64,000 nt of DNA from Brachypterus glaber (Eukaryota; Arthropoda; Insecta; Coleoptera; Kateretidae), in the NCBI GenBank assembly GCA_958510825.1, contig OY294044.1, positions 41,514,791 through 41,578,790 on the forward strand, written 5' to 3'. A model generated the notes under the pieces. It had not been told where the DNA came from. It saw only the letters and a list, made by a program, of their open reading frames with translations, and searched no databases. Shown here piece after piece: positions 12,401 to 22,947 of the stretch (the first letter of the stretch is position 1; the number at the start of each line of letters is the position of its first letter). Made by a program: the position numbers and the translations under genes.

Positions 12401-12600
12401 NNNNNNNNNNNNNNNNNNNNNNNNNNNNNNNNNNNNNNNNNNNNNNNNNNNNNNNNNNNNNNNNNNNNNNNNNNNNNNNNNNNNNNNNNNNNNNNNNNNN
12501 NNNNNNNNNNNNNNNNNNNNNNNNNNNNNNNNNNNNNNNNNNNNNNNNNNNNNNNNNNNNNNNNNNNNNNNNNNNNNNNNNNNNNNNNNNNNNNNNNNNN
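12401..12600. other. Assembly gap (200 N)
   Basis: Exactly 200 N, the same length as the gap at 61389-61588, so this is probably a placeholder of unknown true size. Open frames that span it are meaningless. Confidence 1.
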
Positions 12601-12934
12601 TTTGCGTAGTGAATATCTCGGCGGGGATTGAAATTGGGGTATGTGGGTAGGGGATAAGGGGGTCAAAGGGGCCAAAAAAAGTTAATTTTTGGTATTTTTT
12701 TTAATTTTTTTATCGTTCAATTATAATTTTTGCATGTATAGAAAGGTAATAAAATTTACCATAAAAAATCTAAAAACCATTCGTAGCACCAATACTTCTG
12801 GAAATATTAGCAAAATAACAAAATACACGCCACTGTGAAGTCTTTTTATTAATTTATAGGCAAAGCCTTGTATTTTGCAAATTTTAATAATGATTTATGT
12901 CCATTTCAAGCAAAAAAATTGTCGGTCACCAGTT

Positions 12935-13912
12935 ACGATGCGCAGAACTGCTTAGAAAAACGTAAGTATGCGCAGAAGAGTTTATTAATTTATACGAATG
13001 CTTAAAAGTGTTCTGGCAAATATATACGAATATGTCATGCGCAGTAAGGATTGGTGGAACATATTTATGCGCAAAAGTGTTTAATAATACATACAAATAT
13101 TCAGAAATGTTCTGGCAAAGATATACAAATATATCATGCGCAGTAAAGATTGGTGGAACATATTTATGCGCAAAAGTGTTTAATAATACATACGAATATA
13201 TAGAAATGATTAGACAAAGATATACAAATATATCATGCGCAATAAAGATTGGTGGAATATATTTATGCGTAAAAGTGTTTAATAATACATACGAATATTC
13301 AGAAATATTCTGACAAAGATATACAAATATATCATGCGCAGTAAAGATTGGTGGAACATATTTATGCGCAAAAGTGTTTAATAATACAAACGAATATTCA
13401 GGAATATTTTGACAAAGATATACAAATTTATCATGCGCAGTAAAGATTGGTGGAACATATTTATACGCAAAAGTGTTTAATAATACATACGAATATATAG
13501 AAATGTTCTGACAAAGATATACAAATATATCGTGCGCAGTAAAGATTGGTGGAACATATTTATGCGCAAAAGTGTTTAATAATACATACGAATATTCAGA
13601 AATATTCTGACAAAGATATACAAATTTATCATGCACAGTAAAGATTGGTGGTACATATTTATGCGCAAAAGTGTTTAATAATACATACGAATATTCAGAA
13701 ATGTTCTGACAAAGATATACAAATATATTATGCGCAGTAAAGATTGATGGAACATATTTATGCGCAAAAGTGTTTTATAATACATAGGAATACGAAAAAG
13801 TGTTTTGCCAAAGATATACAAATATATCATGCGCAGAAGGGATTGGTGGAACATATTTATGCGCAAAAGTGTTTAATAATACATACGAATGCACAGAAGT
13901 GTTCTGGAGTTG
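12935..13912 (+). repeat. 99-bp satellite, array 1
   Basis: About ten units with a period of exactly 99 bp: the landmark CATGCGCA falls at 13036, 13135, 13234 and 13333. Each unit reads roughly TGCGCAGTAAAGATTGGTGG, AACATATTTATGCGCAAAAG, TGTTTAATAATACATACGAA, then CAGAAATGTTCTGRCAAAG. Since 99 is a multiple of three and the unit lacks stops in some frames, long open frames arise on both strands (236 codons on the minus strand, 12926-13636). The translated 33-residue repeat has no known domain. A larger array of the same unit in opposite orientation lies at 18055-19925. Confidence 0.95.
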
Positions 13913-14021
13913 CTAGAGGTGAGGAAAGGCAAAGGAAGTGTGACAAAAAATGTGTAGTCCATTTCCACTATTCTGTTCGTCTAAAATATAAAAGTTTTCA
14001 AACGCTTTTGCGTTTCAGATA

Positions 14022-14312
14022 TTTTTTGTTTTCGTTTTTATCGTATAATAACGAGATACACAAAATTTACCTTCTTTTTACTTACTTAATCTTCAAAGTA
14101 CATAATAAGTTTGGCATAAGAAAAATAGCAGAAAAATACTCTATCAATAGAGTTTGCATAGACATTAAAAAATAGGAGTTCAGGAGAAAAAAACGTTTTC
14201 TTAGTTTTAATTCGCTGTCACGAATCAAATTTTTATTTTAATATTATATTTTATTTTTTTTTAATTATGTAAATCTCGTTTTTATACGATAAAAACGAAA
14301 ATGAAAAAAAAA
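14022..14312. mobile_element. Short TIR element (MITE-like)
   Basis: Left TTTTGTTTTCGTTTTTATCG with TATAATAACGAGAT following pairs with the right segment ATCTCGTTTTTATACGATAA with AAACGAAAATGAAAA, giving inverted repeats of about 45 bp. The inside (14070-14260) is non-coding. Superfamily is unknown. Confidence 0.6.
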
Positions 14313-15350
14313 AAAAAAAAGAAAAAATAATCAGTTTGTTATAAGGTTATACATAGAATTTTCAGCTAAATTCAAAAATGTAAAAAATTACAAAAAAACA
14401 ATTTTTGCCACTTCCAGCGAAACAAGAAGTAAAACAAAAAAAGATAATCCGCCATTTTATAGCCAGTATAAAATTAAATAAATCAACATTTTCGTTGTTA
14501 TCGAATGAAGATTAATCTTAATTTCTACATCGGTAGACGTGGAAAGGTCATTTTCTTTGCATAAATGGATTTTTAATACAAAAAGAAATGATTACTTTAA
14601 AAAATAGATTTTTTAATAATTTACTTTAAAAATTAAATACTAGATTTCTTACAAAATGATTTTATTTACTATAGTAATACCAAAGGCAATATATGTATAC
14701 AATGCAAGTAATATTGTTACTATGTTCTATAAATTACGTTTACATTAATGGCAACCTGTTAAAAAATCGAAACTCGAGCACTGTTAATTAATGGATAATA
14801 TATTTGAAAAGTAGGTACCAAATACTTTTTATAAAATATTATTTTAGCATAATTTGTATGGCTAGGTACATTTCAATATAATAGGCTGCCACTTTCAGCT
14901 ATTACAAGTACATTTTACTGCTATTGTATACAAAGCTGTTTACGTTAATTAAATTAATATTCCAGACAAAAACAGGCGACGCGTCGCGACGCATGCAATG
15001 TTTTACTGTGATTTATGGAAAGCTCTATTTTCGACAATATTAATATTATGAAATTCATTTTTAGCTAGGTATAATAACTTCAAAGTCGGGTTCAAAATAT
15101 GTTTTTAATTAAAATGGAAAATATATTTTTAACCAAATATTATAGACGGTTAAAAAAATATGGTAAGAAAATATTGTCTTACCGTATTGAATTGCAATTC
15201 AGCTTTCTTATGACATAAACTTTTGTTCACACTGTTAGGTAACTTACAATGAAAAAACAACAGATTCTTTGAACCAAATAAATATGGCATTTACGAGTTA
15301 TACTTATAATTATAACATTAGGCCAAATGAATAGCGAATTTTAAGTATTA
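14313..15350. other. Intergenic DNA
   Basis: No gene. A short GC-rich palindrome GCGACGCGTCGC stands at about 14977-14988 in otherwise AT-rich sequence. Confidence 0.5.
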
Positions 15351-15357
15351 TAATTAT

Positions 15358-15640
15358 GCAAGTATAGCCGAGCAGGTTAGGACATCTAATTCAAATCCCA
15401 AGACGGCGGCTAGCGTGAGTTCGGTTATCTCTGGCCCCTATTTTCTTTTTTTAGTTAATTAATAACTGAAATTTGGCGAAGGCGATGCACTCCTTATATA
15501 CTGGTTCAAATATCAGTTAAAGCAGGTGATTCCCTCTACTACTAGCCCACATAAGTCCTGGACTTGGAGGATGTCCACATAAGTCCTGGACTTAGGGTAA
15601 GCATTAAGTAGAAGAGTACGAGGTTTAAAAAACATGTAAT
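15358..15640 (+). mobile_element. Possible tRNA-derived SINE
   Basis: TAGCCGAGCAGG at 15365-15376 fits the RNA polymerase III A box of a class II (Leu/Ser-like) tRNA, and GAGTTCGGTTATC at 15417-15429 resembles a B box about 40 bases on. The 5' and 3' halves do not pair into an acceptor stem, so it is not a working tRNA gene. The body that follows contains a duplicated CACATAAGTCCTGGACTT (about 15549 and 15574). A tRNA-headed SINE fits best. I see no clean target duplication. Confidence 0.45.
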
Positions 15641-15761
15641 GTAATAGCCAGTGCTCGGAGATATATCTAAAATCCTATAGAATTTTTTAACAGGTTCGCA
15701 TTAAGGATCTCGTGATTTATATTATTTACTAACAACATTACTTAAAATTTTAGGAATACAG

Positions 15762-16329
15762 TGGGGTGTGTCAAAAAATCCCGAATTTTAAAATCTAAAA
15801 CGCTCTCTGCCTGAAAAGATGCTCCTTGTTAAAAATGGTGGCCAATCAAAAATGAGCCAAATCGATTAATGTTTAGAGGTAACTCAAAGCACTCAAACTT
15901 TGAAAAAAATCGGTACCTGTTTTTCGAGTAAAAACTGATTGTATATAAAATTGAGGAAATTTCGGAGGGTTTCTTTGGTAATTTTTAGAAACATTACTAT
16001 TTGGGAGAAACTAAAAAAATTATATTCCACCTCCCCTTAAGTTAGAACATAAAAAAATCGCCAATTATTTGAAGATTTCGCGAAAATTTCAGTTTTGCAA
16101 GTTTAAAAAAGTGCATACCAAAGAAACCCTCAAAAATTTCCTCAATTTTATATACAATCAGTTTTTATCAAAAAAATAGGTACCGATTTTTTCAAAGTTT
16201 GAGTGCTTTGAGCTACCTCTAAACATTAATCGATTGTCTCATTTTTGAGTAGCCACCATTTTGACCAAGGAGCAACTTTTGAGTAGAGAGCATTTTCAAT
16301 TCCGTAATTCGGGATTTTTTGATACCCTA
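15762..16329. mobile_element. hAT-like foldback MITE, TGGGGTGTGTC type, copy 1
   Basis: A 568-bp palindrome. Left arm: GGGTGTGTCAAAAAATCCCG, a gene-free stretch with GATGCTCCTTG, AAAAATGAGCCAAATCGATT and AACTTTGAAAAAAATCGGTACC. The right arm is its complement and ends CGGGATTTTTTGATACCCTA. Flanking 8-mers GAATACAG (15754-15761) and GTATACAG (16330-16337) match 7 of 8, as expected for an aged 8-bp target duplication of a hAT-type transposon. Relatives lie at 36784-37925 and 49698-55887. Confidence 0.85.
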
Positions 16330-16528
16330 GTATACAGATATTGTTTTTGGTATAATATAGCAAGTAAAATTATTATGTAAAAAGTAAATTAATATTTTTT
16401 ATTTCTAAATCACATTCCTTTATCTATCAGTGTAAGTGGTGTAAAGAAGAAAGTATTTACAGAAATATTTTCAACTTAAAGACCGTCGACATTCTGTTCC
16501 GTGGTTCTGGGGAGCAATAATAAGTTCA

Positions 16529-17350
16529 CGGTCTTTAGTGCGAAAAAAAAAGTTCGCAGCAAAAAGTTCGCAAAAATTAGTTCTCAAACTTTTAGTTCGC
16601 AAAACCTTTCATTCGCAAAAACTTAGTTCGCATAATCTTTGTTCGCAAAAACATAAGTTCGCTTAGTCCAAAAGTTCGCGAATGTATTTTTACAGTTTCT
16701 TTAAGTAGTTTTGTTAAAAATTGGCCATTTATAAATTGAAGGGACAATATGAAAATAAGAAAAATATTTATGTTCATTTATTAATAAAATTTTAATTAAT
16801 TTACAATAAAAAATATATATACAATATTTTCTACATAATAATATTGCAAAAAAAATGAACCAATTCCAGCACAATATCCAATTCATTTTATATCTGACGC
16901 AAAACATAACAAACCAAATTGGGTTACCCAAACCCAAACCAAAACAAAACAATAAATCTAAAACCAACCCAAAACTAAAATTAAAGTGACTCAAAAATTG
17001 ATGTTTATGTAATATTAAATACGAAATTTAAATTACAAAAAAAAATTAATACAAATTATAGCAAATACCTCTTAAATATTTTAATTATATTTTTTTGTCA
17101 TATGACATAACAACTTTATTAAAATTAACTTAAAACGTAAGTAGCTATCTCAATACAAAAAATGGTTCAATAAACAAATATCTTCATGAAAACAATTTTT
17201 GCGAACAAAAATCTTGCGAACTTAATTTTATGCGATATTATGTATTGCGAACTAAACGAGTGCGAACTAATTTTCATGCGACCTTTATTTTTTGCGAACT
17301 TTTTGCCCGAACAAATATTTTGCTAACTTTTTTTTTTGAACTAAAGACCG
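16529..17350. mobile_element. Foldback with iterated GTTCGC arms
   Basis: Ends CGGTCTTTAGT and ACTAAAGACCG bound an 822-bp palindrome. The arms (about 16535-16690 and 17195-17345) are built from many short units around AGTTCGCAAAAA spaced roughly 16-20 bp, inverted on the right as TTTTTGCGAACT. Arms of short tandem repeats are the hallmark of FB/foldback-type transposons. The loop (16700-17190) is AT-rich and includes a CCAAACCCAAACC stretch. Open frames on the minus strand in the loop have no support. Confidence 0.85.
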
Positions 17351-17475
17351 GATACCGGTTCTGGGTCTCTATTTCAACCCATGTCGCTTTTTCCCCTAAT
17401 TGATTTATTTTTATTAATGTCTTAAATAGGTATTTATGTTATTATTAATTTAAGCCATTTTACCTCAGTGATTAT

Positions 17476-17857
17476 TAGGGTGGGTCAAAAAAACCGACTA
17501 TTTTTTTTACTTTATACTCTGAAAAATCGGTTGCTAGACACCTCTAGAAAATTCAAACTTTAACCTTTGATATCTTTTAAACGGTGATGTTTACGATAAA
17601 AAAGGTAACAGACCTTTTTTTTAGAGCGTTCGATTTCCTACAAGAATATGAGGAGAAATACTTTTTAACGAACAGTTGTCAAAGAGATATGAATTTTTGT
17701 TTCTAATACTGAGGAAAAAATGGAAAATTGTAAAGCGGAGAACCTTTTTATCAAAATTAAGAGCTCATATTTGGTGAGAATTTTCTAGAGGTATCTAGCA
17801 ACCGATTTTTCAGAGTATAAAGTAAAAAAAAAATAGTCGGTTTTTTAACCCACCCTA
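17476..17857. mobile_element. hAT-like MITE with 8-bp TSD
   Basis: TIRs of about 70 bp start TAGGGTGGGTCAAAAAAACC and pair with the complement ending CCCACCCTA. GTGATTAT at 17468-17475 is repeated exactly at 17858-17865. TA/CAGGG-type ends with an 8-bp duplication point to the hAT superfamily. The element is non-coding (382 bp). Arms hold ACTCTGAAAAATCGGTTGCTAG in both orientations. Confidence 0.9.
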
Positions 17858-18054
17858 GTGATTATATTTAGTAGCCATTTAATTTTATTTTTTGTTTTAT
17901 GTTTTTATTATTGATACCTAGGAACAACACCAAATATTGTAAATTATTAGTAGCTTATCTTAAAATATCTGAAACGTAAAACTAAACAACGCTTTTTGCC
18001 ACACTTCGTTTACCTTAACCTACCTTTAGCAGCTCTTTATACAGAGTATTACTG

Positions 18055-19925
18055 AGCATTCGTATAAGTATGTTCAATCAAAAATATCTGCGCATCGGTA
18101 TATTTGTATAATATATATTATGTTTGCCAGAATACCTTTTCGCATTCTTATGTAGTTATTATTAATCACTTCTGAGCATAAATATGTTTCACCAAATACT
18201 ACTGTATATTTGTAAATATTTGTGCATTTGTTTATGTATATTCAATCAAAAGTATCTGCGCATCGGTATATTTGAATAATATATATATTATGTTTGCCAG
18301 AACCCTTTTGAGCATTCATATATATTATTAAACACTTCTGCGTATTAATATGTTCTACTAAATCTTACTGCCCATTTTATATTTGTACAAGTCTGCATGA
18401 ACACTTTAGCCCATTCGTATGTGTTATTAAACACTTATGTGCATATATATTTTTTACCCAACCCTACTACGCACGGTATATTTCTATATGTTTGCCAGAA
18501 CACTTTTGCGCACTAGTATGTATTATTAAACACTTCTGAGCATAAACATGTTCCACTAAACCCTTCTGCTCACGGTATATTTGTATATGTTTGCCAGACA
18601 CTTTTGAGCATTCGTATGTATTATTAAACACTTCTTCACAAAAATATGTACCACTAAACCCTACTGAGCACGGTTATTTTGTATATGTTTGCCAGAACAC
18701 TTTTATGCATTCGTATGTATTATTAATCACTTCTGCGCATAAATCTGTTCCACCAAACCGTGCTGCGCATGGTATATTTGTATTTGTTTGCCAGAACTTT
18801 TTCTGCATTTGTATGTATTATTAAATAGTTCTGCGTATAAATATGTTCTACCAAACTCTACTGGACATGGTATATTTGTATATGTTTGCCAGAACGCTTT
18901 GTTGCATTAGTATGTTTTATTAAACACTTCTGCGCAGAAATATATACCACTAAACCCTTCTCCGCATGGTATATTTGTATATGTTTGCCAGAATACTTTT
19001 GTGCATTCGTATGTATTATTGAACACATCTGCGAATAAATATGTTCTACGAAACCCTGCTGCCCATGGTAATTTTTATATGTTTGCCAGAATACTGTTGT
19101 GCATTCGTATGTATTATTAAACCCTTCTGCACATAAATATGTTCCACCCAATCCTACTGCGCACGGTATAATGGTATATGTTTGCCAGAACACTTTTGAG
19201 CATTCGTATGTATTATTAAACACTTCTGGGCATAAATATGTTCCACTAAACCCTGCTGCACATGGTATATTTGTATATGTTTGCCAGAACACTTTTGTCC
19301 ATTCGTATGTATTATTAAGCACTTCTGCGCATAAATATGTTCTTTCAAGCCCTACTACCCATGGTAGATTTGTATATGTTTGCCAGAACACTTTTGATGA
19401 TTCGTATGTATTATTAAATACTTCTGCGCATGGTATGTTTCTATAGGTTTGCCAGAACACTTTTGTGCATTCGTATGTATTACACTTCTGCTCATAAATA
19501 TGTTCTAACAAACCCTAATGCCTATGGTATAATTGTATATGTTTGCCAGAACACTTTTAGCATTCGTATGTATTATGAAACACTTTTGCGCATAAATATG
19601 TTTCACCCAGCCCTTATGCGCATGGTATATTTGGTACATATATATGTTTGCCAGAACACTTTTGTGCATTCGTATGTATTACACCTGCTCATAAATATGT
19701 TCTAACAAACCCTAATGCCTATGGTATAATTGTATATGTTTGCCAGAACACTTTTGTGCATTCGTATGTATTATGAAACACTTTGGCGCATAAATATGTT
19801 TCACCCAGCCCTTATGCGCATGGTATATTTGGTACATATATATGTTTGCCAGAACACTTTTGAGCATTCATATGTATTATCAAACACTTCTGCGCATACT
19901 TGTTTGCCTGAGCAGTACTGCTCAT
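18055..19925 (-). repeat. 99-bp satellite, array 2 (inverted)
   Basis: About 19 units of the satellite at 12935-13912, in reverse orientation. Landmark TTTGCCAGAAC recurs every 99 bp (for example 19181 and 19280); a few units are shortened. A typical unit contains CACTTTTGAGCATTCGTATG, TATTATTAAACACTTCTGCG and CATAAATATGTTCCAC. Long open frames on both strands (217 codons on minus at 18858-19511; 115 on plus at 19099-19446) result from the period and are not convincing genes. Near 19480-19870 a larger block of roughly 240 bp is itself duplicated, showing recent unequal exchange. Confidence 0.95.
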
Positions 19926-20104
19926 GCGAAAATAACACAAACTCAAATTTACCTCAACTAAACCAAATATACTCTAACATAACCAAAAGAACTCGATTAT
20001 AATGAAATATTCCCGTAAAACAAAAAAAAAACATGTTTGAGCTTGTTTAAAGACTTTAGACCGATATATCTCGAAAAGTATACGCCCTAGCAAAAAAATG
20101 ACTT

Positions 20105-20200
20105 TTTAAGTTTTTAGAAAGTTATCTATCTGTCGTTATTATCAAATGAACAGGAAACAGTGAACAGTACCTTTTCATCCTTTTTGGGAATCATCAGCAC
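20105..20200 (+). repeat. Left member of a distant inverted pair
   Basis: GAAAGTTATCTATCTGT, AAATGAACAGGAAACAGTGA and CCTTTTTGGGAATCATCAGC are found in reverse complement at 27188-27273, about 7 kb away. The pair brackets the foldback, mariner, long-TIR and LINE elements between them. Confidence 0.75.
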
Positions 20201-20283
20201 TGTCAAATCAAATCAAATCAAATTATTTATTTATCTGCTTTCATATTACAATACATTACAAGAATATAACAAATTTATAGGTT
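20200..20283 (-). repeat. LINE-like 3' tail
   Basis: On the minus strand the segment ends ...GCAGATAAATAAATAATTTG followed by (ATTTG)n, preceded by a TGTAATATGAAAG-like 3' UTR. This looks like the extreme 3' end of a 5'-truncated non-LTR retrotransposon; no coding part remains. Confidence 0.4.
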
Positions 20284-20985
20284 AAGAGGTGATTCTAGAT
20301 CCAAAAATATAAAAAAAGTTCCTATAAAGGTTGGTCCGGAAATGAGCCCTAAGGGATCTAGGGCCCTTTAAAATTGTAATAAAAATAAGGTTTTTAATTA
20401 ATAACTCGGGTACCGTTTAAGCCAGAGCGGCGAGCTTTTGCATGTATACTAGTATTAATAAGGGCAATAAGTTTATGTTAATTTATTTTTTTAATTTATC
20501 CAGAGGCATGCCCAGACGAACAAAATATATGAGGCTTAAAACATTTTTGCCCCAAACTTTTCTATGTGTATGTTTTTTGGATTTGTTGTAAAAATATAGA
20601 TTTCTAGAGTAAAAATACATATAAAATATCATATAGTGTAACACTGTAAGAGCAACCGTTATCAAAAAAAAAATGCAATTAAGAGGAAGTAACATTTTGT
20701 GCCACCAAAAACGTTACTTTTTAAAAGGCTATTACTCCCTTAATATTAAATTTAGGTGTTTTGGTGTATAATACTTTTTTGCTCAGTTTTAAATGAAGAA
20801 TCACCCTGCAGCATTAAAATTTTATTGGTGCTTTTTTTTGTTCCCCATTTAATACGTCATCTTCGAAGGGCCGTAGCTCCCTTAGGGCTCATTTCCGGAC
20901 CAACCTTTATAGAAACTTTTTTTCATATTTTTGGATGTAGAATCACCTCTTAAATTTCGGTACGCGAGTTCTGGAACAGGCTGTA
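20284..20985. mobile_element. Foldback, AAGAGGTGATTCTA type, copy 1
   Basis: The left arm AAGAGGTGATTCTAGATCCA...GGTTGGTCCGGAAATGAGCC...AAGGGATCTAGGGCCC pairs with the right arm at about 20850-20951. The right side continues into AATTTCGGTACGCGAGTTCT and GGAACAGGCTGTA, which equals the terminal repeat of the neighbouring mariner element; the left end lacks it. This foldback therefore appears to carry a DD41D-type terminus. A relative lies at 55941-56986. Confidence 0.8.
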
Positions 20986-21517
20986 TATACAGCCTGTTCC
21001 AGAGCTCGCGTACCGAAATTTGAGGGTATATTAAAAACCCTCTGGAAAATATAAAAAAAAATTTAAAAAAAAAATCCATCTTCAATACTAATTAAAAAGG
21101 AAGCTATTTAATCTGACCAATCCTGTTGCTGATGTTAAATTACCTAAAAATTAGTTTTTCCCTACTTATTAGTAACTATGGTTGCATTTTAATGGTTGAC
21201 TCGTGCATTGTTTAAGACTTTCAACTTTAGAATCTTTTTAGGTTATTACATTTTGACAAAACCGACAGAGGCTATCAAATATTCTATTTTTATAGTGTCA
21301 CTCCATCCGGCGGTGGTTTTATGATACCCGTCTTAGACGGCAGCAACAAACTGCCGCTGCAACTCCATTCAGCGCGCTGAATGTAGTGTTTTTTTATTAG
21401 AAACTCAGATATTTTAATTGATTTACTGGCTATAAATTCTTAATACAAATTAATAAAATAAAAATACAATAACTGAATTTTATTTATTTATTTCAAAGTA
21501 ATGAACAAAGGAAAAAT

Positions 21518-21805
21518 TTTTATCGGTGTTCCGAAAAGAGAAAATTCTAGCTAGAATGTAATTTTAAGATTGGTGCAGAGGGCAAGGAATTTTGGAAGTT
21601 TAAACGCAAACAGAAAAGTGGTTGGAGACACTTCGCGAAATGCAAAAACTGTTGATAATAAAGAAGCTGTCATTTAGACTTTTGAAGAATAATCTGGAAC
21701 AAGCATTAGTATCGTGGCAAGAAATCTTGATATGTCTGTCCTGTGTTTAATGAACTCTAAAAGATGAAGAAACGCATTATTTTTAGCAAACTCGCGTTCA
21801 ATGTA
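21518..21805 (+). pseudogene. mariner transposase N-terminal fragment, inverted copy
   Basis: Plus-strand translation matches the N-terminal half of the minus-strand transposase next door. VPKREN aligns with FPKREH, NVILRLVQRARN is shared exactly, and KEAVI, SGTSISIVARNLDMS and TRVQC align with its later parts. In-frame stops occur after VPKRENSS, after KEAVI and again later. The match stops at about 21801, where the minus-strand copy's C-terminal end begins. This is a dead 5' fragment, joined tail-inward to the main copy. It encodes part of the DNA-binding (HTH) region and nothing catalytic. Confidence 0.85.
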
Positions 21806-21814
21806 TGAAGCATG

Positions 21815-22947
21815 CTAAAGAATATGTTCAAAATGACCTCCACCAACTTGAACACATAAAGCAGCTCTTTTTAACAGACTTCTCCTGGCATTAATAATCA
21901 TATTTGGAGTTACTGACTCAAGCGCTTCATGTATTCGGTCTCCTAGTTCTTCTACAGTGTCTGGCATATTTCTATACACTAAATTTTTTACATGGCCCCA
22001 TAAAAAGAAGTCCATTGGAGTGAGATCAGGGGATCTAGGAGGCCACCTTCTGGGACCCCCACGGCCTATCCAACTGTTTGGAAAACTGATGTCGAGTTGG
22101 CTTCTTGCCGTTTCTGAGAAATGCACTGGACAGCCATCATGTTGAAACCACATGTTATCCACATTTGCCAACCTTTGAAGTTGGATGTCATCAATAAGAT
22201 TTTCCACTTCATCCCTTAAGAAGTTAGTGTAGGTTTCGCCATTCAATCTGCCAGGAAACTCATGGGGTCCAACCTAAAAACAAATATTTTAAGCATTTTA
22301 TGGTGGTTTATTTCTCAAAACTTACTATAGCATCTCCAAATATTCCGGCCCAAATATTCAAGGAAAACCTTCGTTGGGCGATTTCCTTGCCTGAAGGCAT
22401 GGGGATTTTCCTGTCCCCAAACATGAGAATTGCTTGAATTAAAAAAACCATCTCTTTGAAACCCAGACTCATCCGTAAAAAGAATGCTTTTTACAAAGTT
22501 TTCATTTTCTTGATGTTTCTGCAACAGCCATGTGCAAAATTCGACTCGTAAAGGATAGTCCTCCGGTATCAAGCATTGTACTCGAGTGTAATGAAAGGGA
22601 TGCATTTTTTCATCTTTTAGAATTCGTTGAACAGAGGTCTTAGACATATCAAGATTTCTAGCCAGGATACTAAGGCTTGTTTCAGGTTCTTCTTCAAAAG
22701 CCTGAATGACAGCTTCTTCATTATAAACAGTTCTTGCAGTTCGCGGAGCGGCTCCAATCTCTTTTTTGTTTGGAGTTAAATTTCCAGAATTTCTTGCCCT
22801 TTGCACCAATCTTAAAATAACATTTCTGCTAGGATGTTCTCTTTTGGGAAAACGAATAGAATATTCTACAGATGTAGCTGAAGCACTCCGGCCACACTCG
22901 CCATATAAAATTAGCATTTCGCAATACTCTTCTGAAGTAAACATCAT
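21815..22947 (-). pseudogene. DD41D mariner-like transposase, one frameshift, one intron
   Basis: DDE transposase of the Tc1/mariner superfamily, which cuts and pastes its element at TA sites. The start is the ATG ATG pair at 22947. Residues 1-110 form the helix-turn-helix DNA-binding part. Catalytic residues are D in FTDES (codon 22471-22473), D in QHDGCP (22136-22138) and D in TPMDFFLW (22010-22012). Exactly 41 residues separate the last two, the DD41D signature known from rosa-like elements. A 52-bp intron fits at 22274-22325 (GTAAG...TTTTAG) and joins FGDAI to VGPHEF in frame. Before it, an extra base in the CCC run at 22376-22378 shifts the frame and loses the conserved RFSLNIWAGI segment. 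The C-terminus ends HFEHIL. Apart from the one shift the copy looks young. The 3' end of the element is replaced by the inverted fragment at its left. Confidence 0.9.

Noticed and set aside
12319..12675. Open frames across the first N block
   Set aside because: They exist only because N codons are read through.
12926..13636. 236-codon repeat protein on the minus strand (and plus-strand counterparts)
   Set aside because: The frame stays open because the satellite period is 99 bp. Both strands are open and neither shows a known domain, so I list it as satellite, not as a gene.
15358..15440. Functional tRNA gene
   Set aside because: Box-like motifs are present but no acceptor stem pairing is visible; a SINE head fits better.
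18858..19511. 217-codon repeat protein
   Set aside because: Same explanation as the first satellite array.
12935..19925. CRISPR-like array
   Set aside because: Units are contiguous 99-bp repeats without unique spacers, in a eukaryotic context.
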